64,000 bases of DNA from Oscillospiraceae bacterium (GCA_015066225.1 SVOT01000002.1:1-64000), one strand, 5' to 3'. Shown: positions 1-8,792, counted from the first letter of the stretch. The notes: generated from the sequence alone by a model not told the origin. A program made the numbers and translations.

Positions 1-38
1 TCAGGGTTCGTTTTGCGCTCCCTCAAGAGCGCCCTAGT

Positions 39-67
39 ATAATACCACGCATTATACCGTTTGTCAA
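39..67 (-). promoter_or_regulatory. Strong sigma-A promoter (distal of tandem pair) facing left out of window
   Basis: On the minus strand there is a perfect -35 TTGACA (62-67), a 17-nt spacer and a -10 TATTAT (39-44). The leader that follows can form a GCGCTC/GAGCGC hairpin and contains AACGAACCCTGA, which resembles rRNA leader sequence. The transcribed gene lies beyond the left edge; an rRNA operon is inferred, not seen. Confidence 0.7.
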
Positions 68-184
68 CATCTTTTTTATCCCTTTTTTATTCCCTCTTCC
101 ACCCTCCCGGGTGTGTCGGGGTCTTCTCACGAAAGAGAAGCAGGGATGCGTCAGAAAACGCTGTTAAGTTGTCGACGGGAGTGG

Positions 185-214
185 ATTATAGCACCTTAAA
201 ACACCATTTGTCAA
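185..214 (-). promoter_or_regulatory. Strong sigma-A promoter (proximal to sleB) facing left
   Basis: Minus strand: perfect TTGACA (209-214), 18-nt spacer, perfect TATAAT (185-190). It lies about 145 bp upstream of the second outward promoter. Tandem consensus promoters are typical of rRNA operons in Firmicutes. The span between the promoters also holds a small CTTCTC/GAGAAG hairpin. No credible coding sequence lies in 1-373. Confidence 0.7.
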
Positions 215-318
215 CACCTTTTTTCAAAAAAATTAAAAGAATTTTTTTGATAACAATATCTTGTGTAGTCTGTCAATTTATACCACAATTTCAATGTTTA
301 TAAAATTGTTGAAACAAT

Positions 319-347
319 GTATAAAACTGTTTTTGCTGTAAAATCTA
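319..347 (+). promoter_or_regulatory. Possible forespore-type promoter for sleB
   Basis: GTATA (319-323), 14 nt, then GTAAAATCTA (338-347). This loosely resembles a SigF/SigG promoter (GYATA ... GGNRAANNTR), but the spacing is short and one G is missing. A similarly arranged motif precedes the SpoIIQ-like gene at 53748. No good sigma-A promoter is visible here. Confidence 0.3.
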
Positions 348-373
348 TATAAAAACAGATTAGAGGGTGAAAT

Positions 374-1105
374 ATGAATATTAAAAGCAATACACCGCAA
401 AACAGCCGCAAGAGAGCTTTTTCAGCACAGAAAGTAATCAGTCTTATACTTTCTCTTACGCTTTTTGCAAGCACAATCAGTTTTATTATTTACGACGATA
501 ACATAACAAATTCACAGACAACGTTATCAAAGCTTGGTTCTTCAGGCGAAGAGGTCAGACAAATTCAGAAGAAATTAAAATCTCTCGGATTCTTTGACGG
601 TGCTGTTGACGGTGTTTACGGCGTCAAGACAAGAAGTGCCGTCAGACAGTTTCAGGCATCGGTAGGTATAACCGTTGACGGAATAGCCGGGCCCAAAACA
701 TTATTATATATGGGTCTTGGCAGCTCCGCGGGAAGCTCGGGCAGTGGATACAGCTCATCTGACGTGTATCTGCTTGCAAAGGTTATCGCAGCAGAGGCAA
801 GGGGCGAAAGCTACACGGGCCAGGTTGCCGTGGGTGCTGTTGTTCTTAACAGGGTTGATTCCTCATCATTCCCGGACACAATAGCAGGTGTAGTTTACCA
901 GGCAGGAGCATTTTCGGCTGTTACCGACAGTAACTGGAGCGTTGCGCCCACAACCACATCACGCAAGGCGGCGCAGGATGCACTTAACGGATGGGACCCC
1001 AGTGGCGGCGCACTTTATTATTACAACCCCGCCAAAACATCAAACAAATGGATTCGCACAAGACCCGTTATTACCACTATCGGCTCCCATTTATTCTGCA
1101 GATAA
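374..1105 (+). CDS. sleB: SleB-like spore cortex-lytic enzyme (cell wall hydrolase)
   Basis: A 243-residue peptidoglycan hydrolase, likely a lytic transglycosylase that cleaves cortex muramic-delta-lactam peptidoglycan during germination. Residues 21-40 form one hydrophobic export/anchor segment. Residues about 52-114 are a PG_binding_1 domain with typical LG..G..V..IQ..L and DG..G..T spacing. Residues about 131-243 are the SleB catalytic (Hydrolase_2) domain; E141 in AAEARGE is the expected catalytic acid. Length is close to known SleB proteins. The ATG follows GAGGGTGA at normal spacing. No ypeB partner is adjacent, so a vegetative SleB/CwlJ-family role is possible. It is transcribed divergently from the outward promoters and ends at a strong terminator. 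Confidence 0.85.
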   Translation: MNIKSNTPQNSRKRAFSAQKVISLILSLTLFASTISFIIYDDNITNSQTTLSKLGSSGEEVRQIQKKLKSLGFFDGAVDGVYGVKTRSAVRQFQASVGITVDGIAGPKTLLYMGLGSSAGSSGSGYSSSDVYLLAKVIAAEARGESYTGQVAVGAVVLNRVDSSSFPDTIAGVVYQAGAFSAVTDSNWSVAPTTTSRKAAQDALNGWDPSGGALYYYNPAKTSNKWIRTRPVITTIGSHLFCR

Positions 1106-1115
1106 TAAACATCAA

Positions 1116-1157
1116 AGCGGTCTCAAGGTTCATTAACAATGAGACCGTTTTTCTTTT
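1116..1157 (+). terminator. Rho-independent terminator of sleB
   Basis: Stem CGGTCTCA (1118-1125) pairs with TGAGACCG (1140-1147), followed by a T-rich tract. It lies just after the sleB stop codon. Confidence 0.85.
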
Positions 1158-1254
1158 TGAAAAGCCATATATATAATGGTATAGGAAAAATGATAAAAAA
1201 ACGGTATTTATTGTAAGTATCTTGCTACAACCTGACAAAAATGTAACAAGCATC

Positions 1255-1283
1255 TTGATAAAATTTCCATATTGTTGTATGAT
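1255..1283 (+). promoter_or_regulatory. Sigma-A promoter of the oxaloacetate decarboxylase operon
   Basis: TTGATA (1255-1260), 17-nt spacer, TATGAT (1278-1283). The roughly 90-nt leader contains a small GGCAGG/CCTGCC hairpin (1303-1324) of unknown purpose. Confidence 0.6.
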
Positions 1284-1377
1284 AATGTGGGGAAAATTGG
1301 TGGGCAGGTTTTAACATTCCTGCCGCCGTAAACATAAATTCCTTAAATCCAAAATACAGATGAAGGAGAAATCGCAA

Positions 1378-2760
1378 ATGAAAAAGGTTCAGTTTACCGA
1401 AACCGTGTTGCGCGATGCAAACCAATCACTTATTGCAACACGAATGAAGTTCAGCGAGTTTGAGCCGATTCTTAAAACACTCGACAAAGCAGGTTACTAC
1501 TCTCTCGAGTGCTGGGGCGGCGCTACATTCGACTCCTGCCTTCGTTACCTCAAGGAAGATCCGTGGGAAAGACTCAGAAAAATCAAGAAGTCTTGCCCCA
1601 ACACAAAGCTCCAGATGCTTCTCAGAGGTCAGAATCTTCTTGGTTACCACCACTATCCCGACGACGTTGTTCGCATGTTTGTTAAAAAGAGCGTTGAAAA
1701 CGGCATCGACATAATCAGAATTTTTGACGCTCTCAACGACGTTAAGAATATTGAGGTTGCTGTTGATGAAACAGTTAAAAACGGCGCTATTGCTTCAGGT
1801 GCTATCTGCTACACAATCAGCCCCATCCACACTCTTGATTCTTACGTTGAGCTTGCAAAAAATATGGCAAGCATCGGTTGCCAGACAATCGCAATCAAAG
1901 ACATGGCAGGTATTCTCAGCCCCGCTGAAGCACACAAGCTTGTTTCTTCACTCAAGGAAGCTGTTGATGTTCCCCTCGTTCTTCACACACACAGCACAAC
2001 CGGTCTTGGCTTTATGACTTGCCTCAAAGCTGTTGAAGCAGGCGTTGACGTTATCGACACCGCTATTTCAACAATGTCGGGCGGCACATCACAGCCCGCA
2101 ACAGAAACTCTCAACTACACTCTTGCAGAGCTTGGCTACGACACAGGTCTTGACAGCGAAACTCTCAGAGATATTGCTGATTTCTTCAAGCCCATCAGAG
2201 CAAAAGCCCTTGAAAGTGGCCTTCTTAACCCCACAGTTCTTGCAACTGATGCAAAAGCGCTTGATTACCAGGTTCCCGGCGGTATGCTTTCAAACCTTGT
2301 AGCTCAGCTTACTGCACAGGGTAAGATGGACAAGTTCGACGAGGTTCTTCTTGAAACTCCCAGAGTTCGTGAGGATTTGGGTTATCCGCCCCTCGTTACT
2401 CCCATGAGCCAGATGGTTGGTGTTCAGGCAACTGCAAACGTTCTTGCAGGCGAACGCTACAAAAACGTTTCAAAAGAAGTTAAATCATATATTATGGGTG
2501 AATACGGTTCTGCTCCCGGCAAAATCAACGAGGACGTTGCAAAACAGATTCTCGGCGATGTTGAGCCCATCAAGGGCAGATATGCAGATTCTCTCGAACC
2601 CGCTTTCGAAGCCGCTAAAGCTGAAATCGGCAAAAAAGCTAAGAGTGATGAAGATGTTCTTTCTTACATCGCATTCCCCACTCAGGCAGAAAATTTCTTC
2701 GATTATCGTGATGAAATGGCTTCTAAAACATACAGCTACGAATTCAAGGCTATTGATTAA
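1378..2760 (+). CDS. oadA: Oxaloacetate decarboxylase alpha / pyruvate carboxylase subunit B-type carboxyltransferase
   Basis: A 460-residue biotin-dependent carboxyltransferase that moves the C4 carboxylate of oxaloacetate to biotin, giving pyruvate. The HMGL-like TIM barrel shows LRDANQS near the N-terminus, ECWGGATFD, the AIKDMAG lysine region and the HTHSTTG metal-binding histidines, followed by a PYC/OAD helical region. The biotinyl domain that usually ends OadA is absent here and is encoded two genes downstream, so this is a split form. The start was placed at 1378 because AAGGAGAA lies just before it; an in-frame ATG at 1360 would bury this ribosome site. First gene of a tight operon with gamma-like, biotin carrier and beta subunits, which favours a membrane Na+ pump over a soluble pyruvate carboxylase. 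Confidence 0.92.
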   Translation: MKKVQFTETVLRDANQSLIATRMKFSEFEPILKTLDKAGYYSLECWGGATFDSCLRYLKEDPWERLRKIKKSCPNTKLQMLLRGQNLLGYHHYPDDVVRMFVKKSVENGIDIIRIFDALNDVKNIEVAVDETVKNGAIASGAICYTISPIHTLDSYVELAKNMASIGCQTIAIKDMAGILSPAEAHKLVSSLKEAVDVPLVLHTHSTTGLGFMTCLKAVEAGVDVIDTAISTMSGGTSQPATETLNYTLAELGYDTGLDSETLRDIADFFKPIRAKALESGLLNPTVLATDAKALDYQVPGGMLSNLVAQLTAQGKMDKFDEVLLETPRVREDLGYPPLVTPMSQMVGVQATANVLAGERYKNVSKEVKSYIMGEYGSAPGKINEDVAKQILGDVEPIKGRYADSLEPAFEAAKAEIGKKAKSDEDVLSYIAFPTQAENFFDYRDEMASKTYSYEFKAID

Positions 2761-2772
2761 GGAGGATTTACT

Positions 2773-3285
2773 ATGACACTTCCTTTACTTGCTGAATCAT
2801 TCAATTTTGGTGATGGCGCAGGCATAGCTGTTCTTGGTTTTGTTCTTGTTATTGCAGTTCTTGCGGTTCTTGCACTTTTTGTTAAAGGTCTTTCAAAATC
2901 CTTTTCAGGCAAAAAAAGCAAGAAAACAGAAGAACAGGCGGTTGACCCTGTTGTTACCGAAACAGTCGAGGCAGCAGCCACCGTCACCACAGAAGAAGTA
3001 CAGGACAAGCCTGCCGCAATCCGGCTTCCCTACACACCGGGCTATGTTACTCTTGACGGTGTTAATGAGCAGGATGCCGCTGTTATTATGGCTATCATTT
3101 CACACAAAACAGGTATCCCTCTTGAAAGACTCTGTTTTAAATATATCAGCCGTCTTAACCAGGAGCCCGAGCTTGTTAACATAGAGGAACAGGATGCTGC
3201 TGTTATTATGGCTATCACCGCTAATAAGCTTGGCGTTTCTCTTGATAATCTCATCTTTAATTCTATAAAATTGGTGGAGGAATAA
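2773..3285 (+). CDS. oadG: OadG-like membrane anchor subunit with duplicated C-terminal motif
   Basis: A 170-residue protein with one N-terminal membrane helix (about residues 16-36), a charged Lys-rich linker and an acidic Thr/Val-rich segment, as in the gamma subunits that hold the decarboxylase complex at the membrane. The C-terminal half carries two copies of a module starting EQDAAVIMAI and ending near L..L.F. The copies are nearly identical at DNA level, suggesting internal duplication. OadG proteins normally have one such D..AVI.A.I segment. GGAGGATTT precedes the ATG, 12 nt after oadA. Assignment rests on topology, the motif and operon position; overall identity to characterised OadG is likely low. 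Confidence 0.7.
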   Translation: MTLPLLAESFNFGDGAGIAVLGFVLVIAVLAVLALFVKGLSKSFSGKKSKKTEEQAVDPVVTETVEAAATVTTEEVQDKPAAIRLPYTPGYVTLDGVNEQDAAVIMAIISHKTGIPLERLCFKYISRLNQEPELVNIEEQDAAVIMAITANKLGVSLDNLIFNSIKLVEE

Positions 3286-3289
3286 TAAT

Positions 3290-3703
3290 ATGAAATACAA
3301 TGTTACATTAAACGGAAAAATCTATGAGGTTGACGTTACAGAATCCGATGCAGTAGTAACAGGCGTTACACAGGTACCCGTTGCTGTTGCTGCACCCGCA
3401 GTTGCTCCCGTTGCTGTTACCCCCGTAGCAGCACCCGAAGCTCCCGCAGAGGCACCCGCCGCTGCACCCGCAGTTGCTCCCGTTGCTGCTGACGGAACAC
3501 AGGTCAAGGCTCCCATGCCCGGCACAATCCTCGCAGTTAAGAAAAACGTTGGCGATGCTGTTAAAGCAGGCGATGTTATCGTTGTTCTTGAAGCTATGAA
3601 AATGGAAAACGACATCGTTGCACCCTGCGACGGTACTGTAAAATCCATCAACGCTCCCAAGGGCTCAACCGTTAACACAGACGACGTTCTCGCTGTTATC
3701 TGA
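3290..3703 (+). CDS. Biotin carrier protein (biotinyl domain) of decarboxylase
   Basis: A 137-residue acyl carrier that shuttles the carboxyl group from OadA to the beta pump. Residues 1-20 form a short beta-rich N-terminus, about 28-70 an Ala/Pro/Val-rich flexible linker, and about 71-137 a biotinyl/lipoyl domain. EAMKMEN places the biotinylated lysine at K104. This is the domain missing from the upstream carboxyltransferase. The gene starts 4 nt after oadG with a GGTGGAGG site and is followed 19 nt later by oadB. Similar stand-alone carriers (mmdC-like, gcdC-like) occur in related sodium pumps, but the carboxyltransferase here is of the oxaloacetate/pyruvate type. Confidence 0.9.
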   Translation: MKYNVTLNGKIYEVDVTESDAVVTGVTQVPVAVAAPAVAPVAVTPVAAPEAPAEAPAAAPAVAPVAADGTQVKAPMPGTILAVKKNVGDAVKAGDVIVVLEAMKMENDIVAPCDGTVKSINAPKGSTVNTDDVLAVI

Positions 3704-3722
3704 TTCCCCGAAAGGATAATAT

Positions 3723-4910
3723 ATGGATATTTCAACAATATTTACTCGTTTATGGGAGCAATCAGGTTTTCATCTTTTGGAGTGGGAAAATCTTGTTATG
3801 ATTGGTGTTGCCATCTTCTTCCTGGTGCTTGCAATCAAATTCAAGTTTGAACCTCTTCTTCTTGTTCCCATTGCTTTTGGTATTTTGCTTGCAAACCTTC
3901 CCGGTGCAAACATAATGCTTGATACAACAGGCGGTCAGCTGGGAAGCTTTGGCACCGAAGCCATAGCAGGCACTCATTGGTACGACTCGGGTGTTCTGAG
4001 AATTCTTTACGTGGGTGTTAAATCCAGTGTCTTCCCATGCCTTATATTTATGGGCGTTGGCGCTATGACAGACTTTGGCCCCCTTCTTTCAAACCCCGTC
4101 AGCCTTCTTTTGGGTGCGGCGGCACAGCTCGGCGTTTATTGTGCATTTCTTATTGCACTTGGTGTCGGATTTGACCCCGCAGAAGCCGCTTCCATCGCAA
4201 TCATAGGCGGTGCAGACGGCCCCACAGCAATCTTCCTCACCTCAAAGCTTGCTTCACACCTGTTGGCACCAATAGCGTTGGCGGCGTATTCCTACATGGC
4301 ACTTATTCCTGTTATTCAACCGCCGATTATGAAAGCTCTCACAACCGAAAAAGAGCGCAAGGTTGAAATGAAGCAGTTAAGAAAGGTTTCAAAAACAGAA
4401 AAAATCATTTTCCCCGTCGCCGTTCTTATTCTTTGTGCTTTCCTTCTTCCCTCGGTTGTTCCGCTTCTTGGTATGCTTATGCTTGGCAACCTCTTTAAAG
4501 AGTGCGGTGTTACTGAAAGACTTTCCGATACAGCACAGAATGCGCTTATGAACATTGTCACTATTATGCTTGGTGTCACCGTTGGCGCTACTGCAAACGG
4601 CAAAGAATTCTTACAGATTAAAACCTTACTTATTATAGGTCTTGGTCTTGTAGCATTCTGCTTCTCAACAGCTGGCGGCGTGCTTTTCGGCAAGCTTCTC
4701 TATGTTATTACAAAGGGCAAAATCAATCCCCTTATCGGTGCGGCGGGTGTTTCTGCTGTTCCAATGGCGGCTCGTGTTGCCCAGAACGAAGGCAGAAAAT
4801 ATAACCCCACAAACTTCCTTCTTATGCACGCAATGGGACCCAACGTTGCCGGTGTTATCGGCTCGGCTGTTGCCGCAGGATTCCTGCTTGCAGTATTTGG
4901 CGGAAAATAA
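3723..4910 (+). CDS. oadB: Sodium-pumping decarboxylase beta subunit
   Basis: A 395-residue integral membrane protein of the OadB/MmdB/GcdB family. It decarboxylates carboxybiotin and couples this to Na+ export across the cytoplasmic membrane. Many hydrophobic segments are visible, and the highly conserved [10 protein letters not shown] stretch carries the family's functionally important aspartate. The C-terminal region also keeps the usual [20 protein letters not shown]-type sequence. Last gene of the operon. Its stop is 7 nt before the structured repeat at 4918, which includes terminator-like hairpins. Family membership is clear; the substrate is inferred from OadA. Confidence 0.92.
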   Translation: MDISTIFTRLWEQSGFHLLEWENLVMIGVAIFFLVLAIKFKFEPLLLVPIAFGILLANLPGANIMLDTTGGQLGSFGTEAIAGTHWYDSGVLRILYVGVKSSVFPCLIFMGVGAMTDFGPLLSNPVSLLLGAAAQLGVYCAFLIALGVGFDPAEAASIAIIGGADGPTAIFLTSKLASHLLAPIALAAYSYMALIPVIQPPIMKALTTEKERKVEMKQLRKVSKTEKIIFPVAVLILCAFLLPSVVPLLGMLMLGNLFKECGVTERLSDTAQNALMNIVTIMLGVTVGATANGKEFLQIKTLLIIGLGLVAFCFSTAGGVLFGKLLYVITKGKINPLIGAAGVSAVPMAARVAQNEGRKYNPTNFLLMHAMGPNVAGVIGSAVAAGFLLAVFGGK

Positions 4911-4917
4911 AAAATTT

Positions 4918-5191
4918 GGGGCTGTAAAAAAAGCGCAGACCGCACAAAACTATATAAATAAAAGGACTTTTATTAGGTTTAAAGCCTGTAAAAGTCCTAT
5001 TTTTTAATAAAGAACGAAATTCTTGTGTTTTGTGCTACAAACAAACCTCGCCACTCGACGTACCTTTGTACGCCTTCGGGCAAACAAAAACAAGTCTGAA
5101 GCCTTGTTTTTGCTCGGTTTGTCCGTTCTGCATCTTTTTTTCCTATCCCCTGAAAAGGAGCTGTAAAAAAACGAACGTTTTTTACAGCCCC
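4918..5191. repeat. Dispersed 275-bp structured repeat, copy 1 (MITE-like or bidirectional terminator element)
   Basis: A 274-bp non-coding element ending in 14-bp terminal inverted repeats GGGGCTGTAAAAAA / TTTTTTACAGCCCC. It lies in the convergent gap between oadB and an acyltransferase. A second copy lies at 40477-40752, also in a convergent gap. Internal structures: a long hairpin AGGACTTTTA/TAAAAGTCCT (4963-4998) followed by T-rich sequence, a GTAC-cttt-GTAC hairpin, AAAAACAAG/CTTGTTTTT, an outer ACAAACC/GGTTTGT pairing, and a 3' hairpin that works as a terminator in both directions. No transposase is present. It could be a MITE-like element or a recurrent structured terminator. Confidence 0.8.
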
Positions 5192-5205
5192 TTTTTTGTT
5201 CATTA

Positions 5206-6321
5206 TCATTTTTTTATAAACGGAACAAGAACGTTTTTTGTAAATCGCCCTAAGGCGTTGCCAAAAACCATTACTACTATTGAAATGCCGAGTGTCAGCC
5301 CAAAGGTTACCAAAACCCTCTCCTGAACGGCATTTTCAACAAAGAATGTGTTCACAAGATAAATTGCAGTCAACTGCGAAAGGTAAATCGGCAAGGTGAA
5401 TTTTCCTAAAAATGCCATAACCCTGTTGTTGAAAAGCTTACCATCGATAGTTTTGCCGGAGAAGCAAACTGAAACCATAACAAACAACAGAACCACTATG
5501 TATATTTCATATTTATAGTTTAGTTGGGAAACTATGTAAAGAGAGGTAATGCCAAAGCAGGCATATTCTGACAATGTAAGCAAAAGCTTTTGTTTAAAAG
5601 AAAAATCTTTTTCGGATAAAAATCTTGAAAGCTCAAATGCGGATGTGCCCAGAGCGATTTCCAAAATTCCTCGGAGCATACCCTTGTAGCCTATTCCTAC
5701 CCATGTTTCGACGCCTGTCAGCTTTTTAGTTTCGTGAATCAACCAACCGAACACAATAAGCGAAGCAATGGGCGCAACATATCTCGTAAAAGTTTCATAG
5801 TATTTTTTCAAAAATGGGTAAACAATAGCTATGCCCACAAACATTACCGACAAATACCATGTTACGTGATTGGGGCTGGTGAAAACCATTCCGTTCATCT
5901 GCATAAGAAAAAATGCGGGTAATGAGTCGATGCCTTTTTTGATTGCCCCAACCAATGTTAAATCTTTAAGGAGCACATATGCAACAAAGGTAATTGCAAA
6001 AGCAACAATGTGCTGTGGCAGAATTGAAAAATATTTTCTTCTCAAAAACCCAAGACCCTCAGATGATTTGAAAATGTTTGCGTTGCTCGGATCTGCTTGC
6101 CTGATTTTGTACACGCTTTTTGCCATAAGAAAGCCTGTAACGATGAAGAAAAACTCAACGCCCATTCCGCCTTTTGCAAAGAACGAAAAAAGAGCACCAT
6201 CCTCGTATTCGGGCTTTATTATATATTTTCCTATATGGAAAAACAGCACATACATACTGAATATAAAACGATAAAATTCAATTTTGCCGTTTCTACTCAT
6301 TTTTTTCTTTAAATCTCCCAT
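5206..6321 (-). CDS. Membrane acyltransferase, acyltransferase 3 family
   Basis: A 371-residue polytopic membrane protein of the Acyl_transf_3 (OafA/YrhL-like) family, which transfers acetyl or other acyl groups to extracellular sugars or polysaccharides. The N-terminus has the family pattern RNGKIEFYRFIFSMYVLFFH; the histidine in FFH corresponds to the conserved catalytic region. About ten hydrophobic segments follow, ending with a short basic C-terminus. It starts at an ATG preceded by AGGAGGA. It lies 12 nt after recG on the same strand, so it is probably transcribed from the recG operon. The substrate is unknown; cell-wall or exopolysaccharide O-acetylation is a reasonable guess. Confidence 0.82.
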   Translation of the reverse strand: MGDLKKKMSRNGKIEFYRFIFSMYVLFFHIGKYIIKPEYEDGALFSFFAKGGMGVEFFFIVTGFLMAKSVYKIRQADPSNANIFKSSEGLGFLRRKYFSILPQHIVAFAITFVAYVLLKDLTLVGAIKKGIDSLPAFFLMQMNGMVFTSPNHVTWYLSVMFVGIAIVYPFLKKYYETFTRYVAPIASLIVFGWLIHETKKLTGVETWVGIGYKGMLRGILEIALGTSAFELSRFLSEKDFSFKQKLLLTLSEYACFGITSLYIVSQLNYKYEIYIVVLLFVMVSVCFSGKTIDGKLFNNRVMAFLGKFTLPIYLSQLTAIYLVNTFFVENAVQERVLVTFGLTLGISIVVMVFGNALGRFTKNVLVPFIKK

Positions 6322-6333
6322 TTCTTCCTCCTA

Positions 6334-8364
6334 TCAATTCATTGCAACTCTTGTGAAAAGTCTTCTCATTTCACGAGCAAGAAGACTGCGTTGCTCCGCT
6401 GTTACGGGGACTGCGTTATCCACAAGCTCCTTTGCGGTTTTTTGCGCTTCATAAAGGATTCTTGTGTCGGTCATAAGGTTTGCAATTCTCATATCCGGAA
6501 GACCGTGCTGGCGGGAGCCGAAGAAATCACCGGGGCCCCTCATTTCCAAATCCTTTTTAGCAATTTCAAAGCCATCAGTTGTGCGACACATTGTTTCAAA
6601 GCGGTCAACCGCCTCTTCATTCTGTGCATCGGAAAGAAGAATACAGGTGCTTTCCTTGCTGCCTCGCCCGATTCTGCCCCTTAGCTGATGAAGCTGTGAA
6701 AGACCGAAGCGTTCGGCATTTTCAATCGCCATAACAGTTGCATTGGGAACGTCAACACCGACCTCAATAACAACAGTTGAAATCAATAATTGAATTTCAC
6801 CCGAATAGAATCGGTTCATTACCGCATCCTTTTCCTTTGGCTTCATCTGACCGTGAAGAAGCCCCAGCGTGCAATCAGAAAAATAGGTCGATTTGAGATA
6901 ATCATAGTATTCCGTAGCGGGAACAAGGTCGCTGTCACTTTCAGAAACAAGGGGACAGACAATGTATGCCTGTTGCCCGGAGGCAATTGTTTTTCTTATG
7001 AATTTATAAATCCTTTCATGGTAGCTTGTGGGAACATGATATGTTTTAACAGGCTGTCTGCCCTTTGGGAGTTCATCAAGAACAGAAATGTCAAGGTCAC
7101 CGTAAATCATCATGGCTAGAGTTCTCGGTATGGGTGTTGCCGACATAACGAGGGTATGGGGGTTACCACCCTTGCCCGACAAAGCCGCACGCTGACCCAC
7201 ACCGAAACGGTGCTGTTCGTCGGTGATAACAAGACCGAGGTTTTTAAACTGCACGTCATTTTGAATAATTGCGTGGGTACCGACAACAATGTCGCATTCG
7301 CCATTTTCAAGCTTTTCTCTTATTATTTTTTTATTCCTCGCCGTGACCGAGCCTGTAAGAAGCTCTATTTTCACGTCATCGCCAAAGAAATTTGAAAGTG
7401 TTTTGAAATGCTGATTTGCAAGAACCTCGGTGGGCGCCATCAAGGCGGCTTGAAAACCGTTTTTCACCGCATTGTACATTATCGCCGCCGCCACCGCCGT
7501 TTTACCTGAGCCAACGTCACCCTGAAGGAGTCTGTTCATAGGGGTGTCTTTTTTCATATCCTCAACAGCCTCGGCAACTGCCCTTTTCTGCGCATTTGTG
7601 GGCTCGAAAGGGAGAGAAGCGAAAAACTTTTTCGTGTAATCATAGAAAATCGGTGTTGCACGACTGCTACGCCCTGTTGTTTTTTCTGTGAGAAGACCGA
7701 GCTGAAGAAGCAAAAGCTCTTCAAAAATCAATCGCCTTTTTGCCAAAGCGAGCGTTTCCTCGTTTTCGGGGAAATGAATATTTTTGAGAGATTCCTCAAG
7801 ACCCATCAGCCTGTATTTTTTAACAATATATTCCGGTATGATTTCCGGGATTTTACCCGCCATATCCTGCAATGCATTTTCGACGATTTTCTCGGTTGTT
7901 TTTGATGGCATTGACGCCGTTGCTTTATATACGGGTCTTATCCTCTGCTTGCCTGCCACCTTTTCAAAGCGTGGGGAAAGCATTGTTTTGTTATTGTATT
8001 TATCTTTTGTGATTTTACCGAAGAATAAATATTCTTCATCCTCAACAAGTCTGTCTTTAACATACTTATTGTTGAAGAAGGTAACGGGAATATAGTCGCT
8101 ACCGTCGGCAATAACGGTTTTAACAAGAATTTTTCCACCGTTTATTTTAACAACCTGTGGGTTTTGTGCCACCACAGCCTTGACGCAGATATTTTCGCCG
8201 ATTTGGGCATCCTGCAGTAGCGTTACGTTATCCCAATCCTCATAAGCACGGGGATAATTACGCAAAACGTCGCCGATTGTGAGAATGCCCTGCTTTGAAA
8301 GAGTCTTTGCCCTTGCCTCGCCCACGCCTTTTATATATTGCACCTTTGTATCAAAATCTGCCAC
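6334..8364 (-). CDS. recG: ATP-dependent DNA helicase RecG
   Basis: A 676-residue superfamily 2 helicase that reverses stalled replication forks and processes branched DNA. It has an N-terminal OB-fold wedge domain (roughly residues 50-170), then helicase motifs: Walker A GDVGSGKT, DEQHRFGV as the DExH box, MSATPIPRTLA, and motif VI GRIGRG, with the typical C-terminal TRG-type region. Length fits the family. The start was set at the GTG (8364) because AAAGGGGGAT lies just upstream; a TTG nine codons earlier would include that site. It follows a DUF1294 gene by 33 nt and precedes the acyltransferase. Confidence 0.95.
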   Translation of the reverse strand: MADFDTKVQYIKGVGEARAKTLSKQGILTIGDVLRNYPRAYEDWDNVTLLQDAQIGENICVKAVVAQNPQVVKINGGKILVKTVIADGSDYIPVTFFNNKYVKDRLVEDEEYLFFGKITKDKYNNKTMLSPRFEKVAGKQRIRPVYKATASMPSKTTEKIVENALQDMAGKIPEIIPEYIVKKYRLMGLEESLKNIHFPENEETLALAKRRLIFEELLLLQLGLLTEKTTGRSSRATPIFYDYTKKFFASLPFEPTNAQKRAVAEAVEDMKKDTPMNRLLQGDVGSGKTAVAAAIMYNAVKNGFQAALMAPTEVLANQHFKTLSNFFGDDVKIELLTGSVTARNKKIIREKLENGECDIVVGTHAIIQNDVQFKNLGLVITDEQHRFGVGQRAALSGKGGNPHTLVMSATPIPRTLAMMIYGDLDISVLDELPKGRQPVKTYHVPTSYHERIYKFIRKTIASGQQAYIVCPLVSESDSDLVPATEYYDYLKSTYFSDCTLGLLHGQMKPKEKDAVMNRFYSGEIQLLISTVVIEVGVDVPNATVMAIENAERFGLSQLHQLRGRIGRGSKESTCILLSDAQNEEAVDRFETMCRTTDGFEIAKKDLEMRGPGDFFGSRQHGLPDMRIANLMTDTRILYEAQKTAKELVDNAVPVTAEQRSLLAREMRRLFTRVAMN

Positions 8365-8397
8365 GGTTATCCCCCTTTCTTTGAGTTTCAATAAAAA

Positions 8398-8673
8398 TCA
8401 GTTCACATATAACATATACATTATAATTACCGCCACCTGCAAAATTATAATTGCAGGCAGACCGAGCATAAATCTTTTATGCTTTGTTTTGTGGCGTATA
8501 AAAACCATTGTCAGATATTCTGCAACGCTACCGCCAAAAAGCGCAAAAAGAAACAAAGCCTTTTCGGGCACGCGGTGCTTCGGGCGGTTTTTTGCCGCCC
8601 ACTTGTCATAAACAGTTATTATTGCCGTCACGGCGCTGATAATCAAAAAATAAATCAATAAATATTCTTTCAT
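8398..8673 (-). CDS. DUF1294 family small membrane protein
   Basis: A 91-residue protein with three hydrophobic segments. It shows the DUF1294 hallmarks: a DK.AA motif after the first helix, RVPEKAL, a GGS..E loop and the FIRHKTKH.RF pattern before the last helix. Function is unknown; the family occurs widely as stand-alone membrane proteins or fused to cold-shock domains. The ATG at 8673 is preferred over an upstream TTG because it follows GGGTAGG. It is first in the apparent DUF1294-recG-acyltransferase transcript. Confidence 0.8.
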   Translation of the reverse strand: MKEYLLIYFLIISAVTAIITVYDKWAAKNRPKHRVPEKALFLFALFGGSVAEYLTMVFIRHKTKHKRFMLGLPAIIILQVAVIIMYMLYVN

Positions 8674-8792
8674 AAAACCTACCCAAACTATGAACAAATG
8701 TTCTTGTTTATGTTAGCACATTTTTACAGACATTTCAATATATTTTTAAAATTAATGGAAATTGCGTACCCCGCAACTTGCAACTTATAACT

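Noticed and set aside
61-303. 80-residue open frame at the left end
   Set aside because: It overlaps two strong outward promoters, has no ribosome site or domain pattern, and is a chance frame in a leader region.
5030-5326. 98-residue frame across repeat copy 1
   Set aside because: It lies in the non-coding structured repeat and is not preserved in copy 2.
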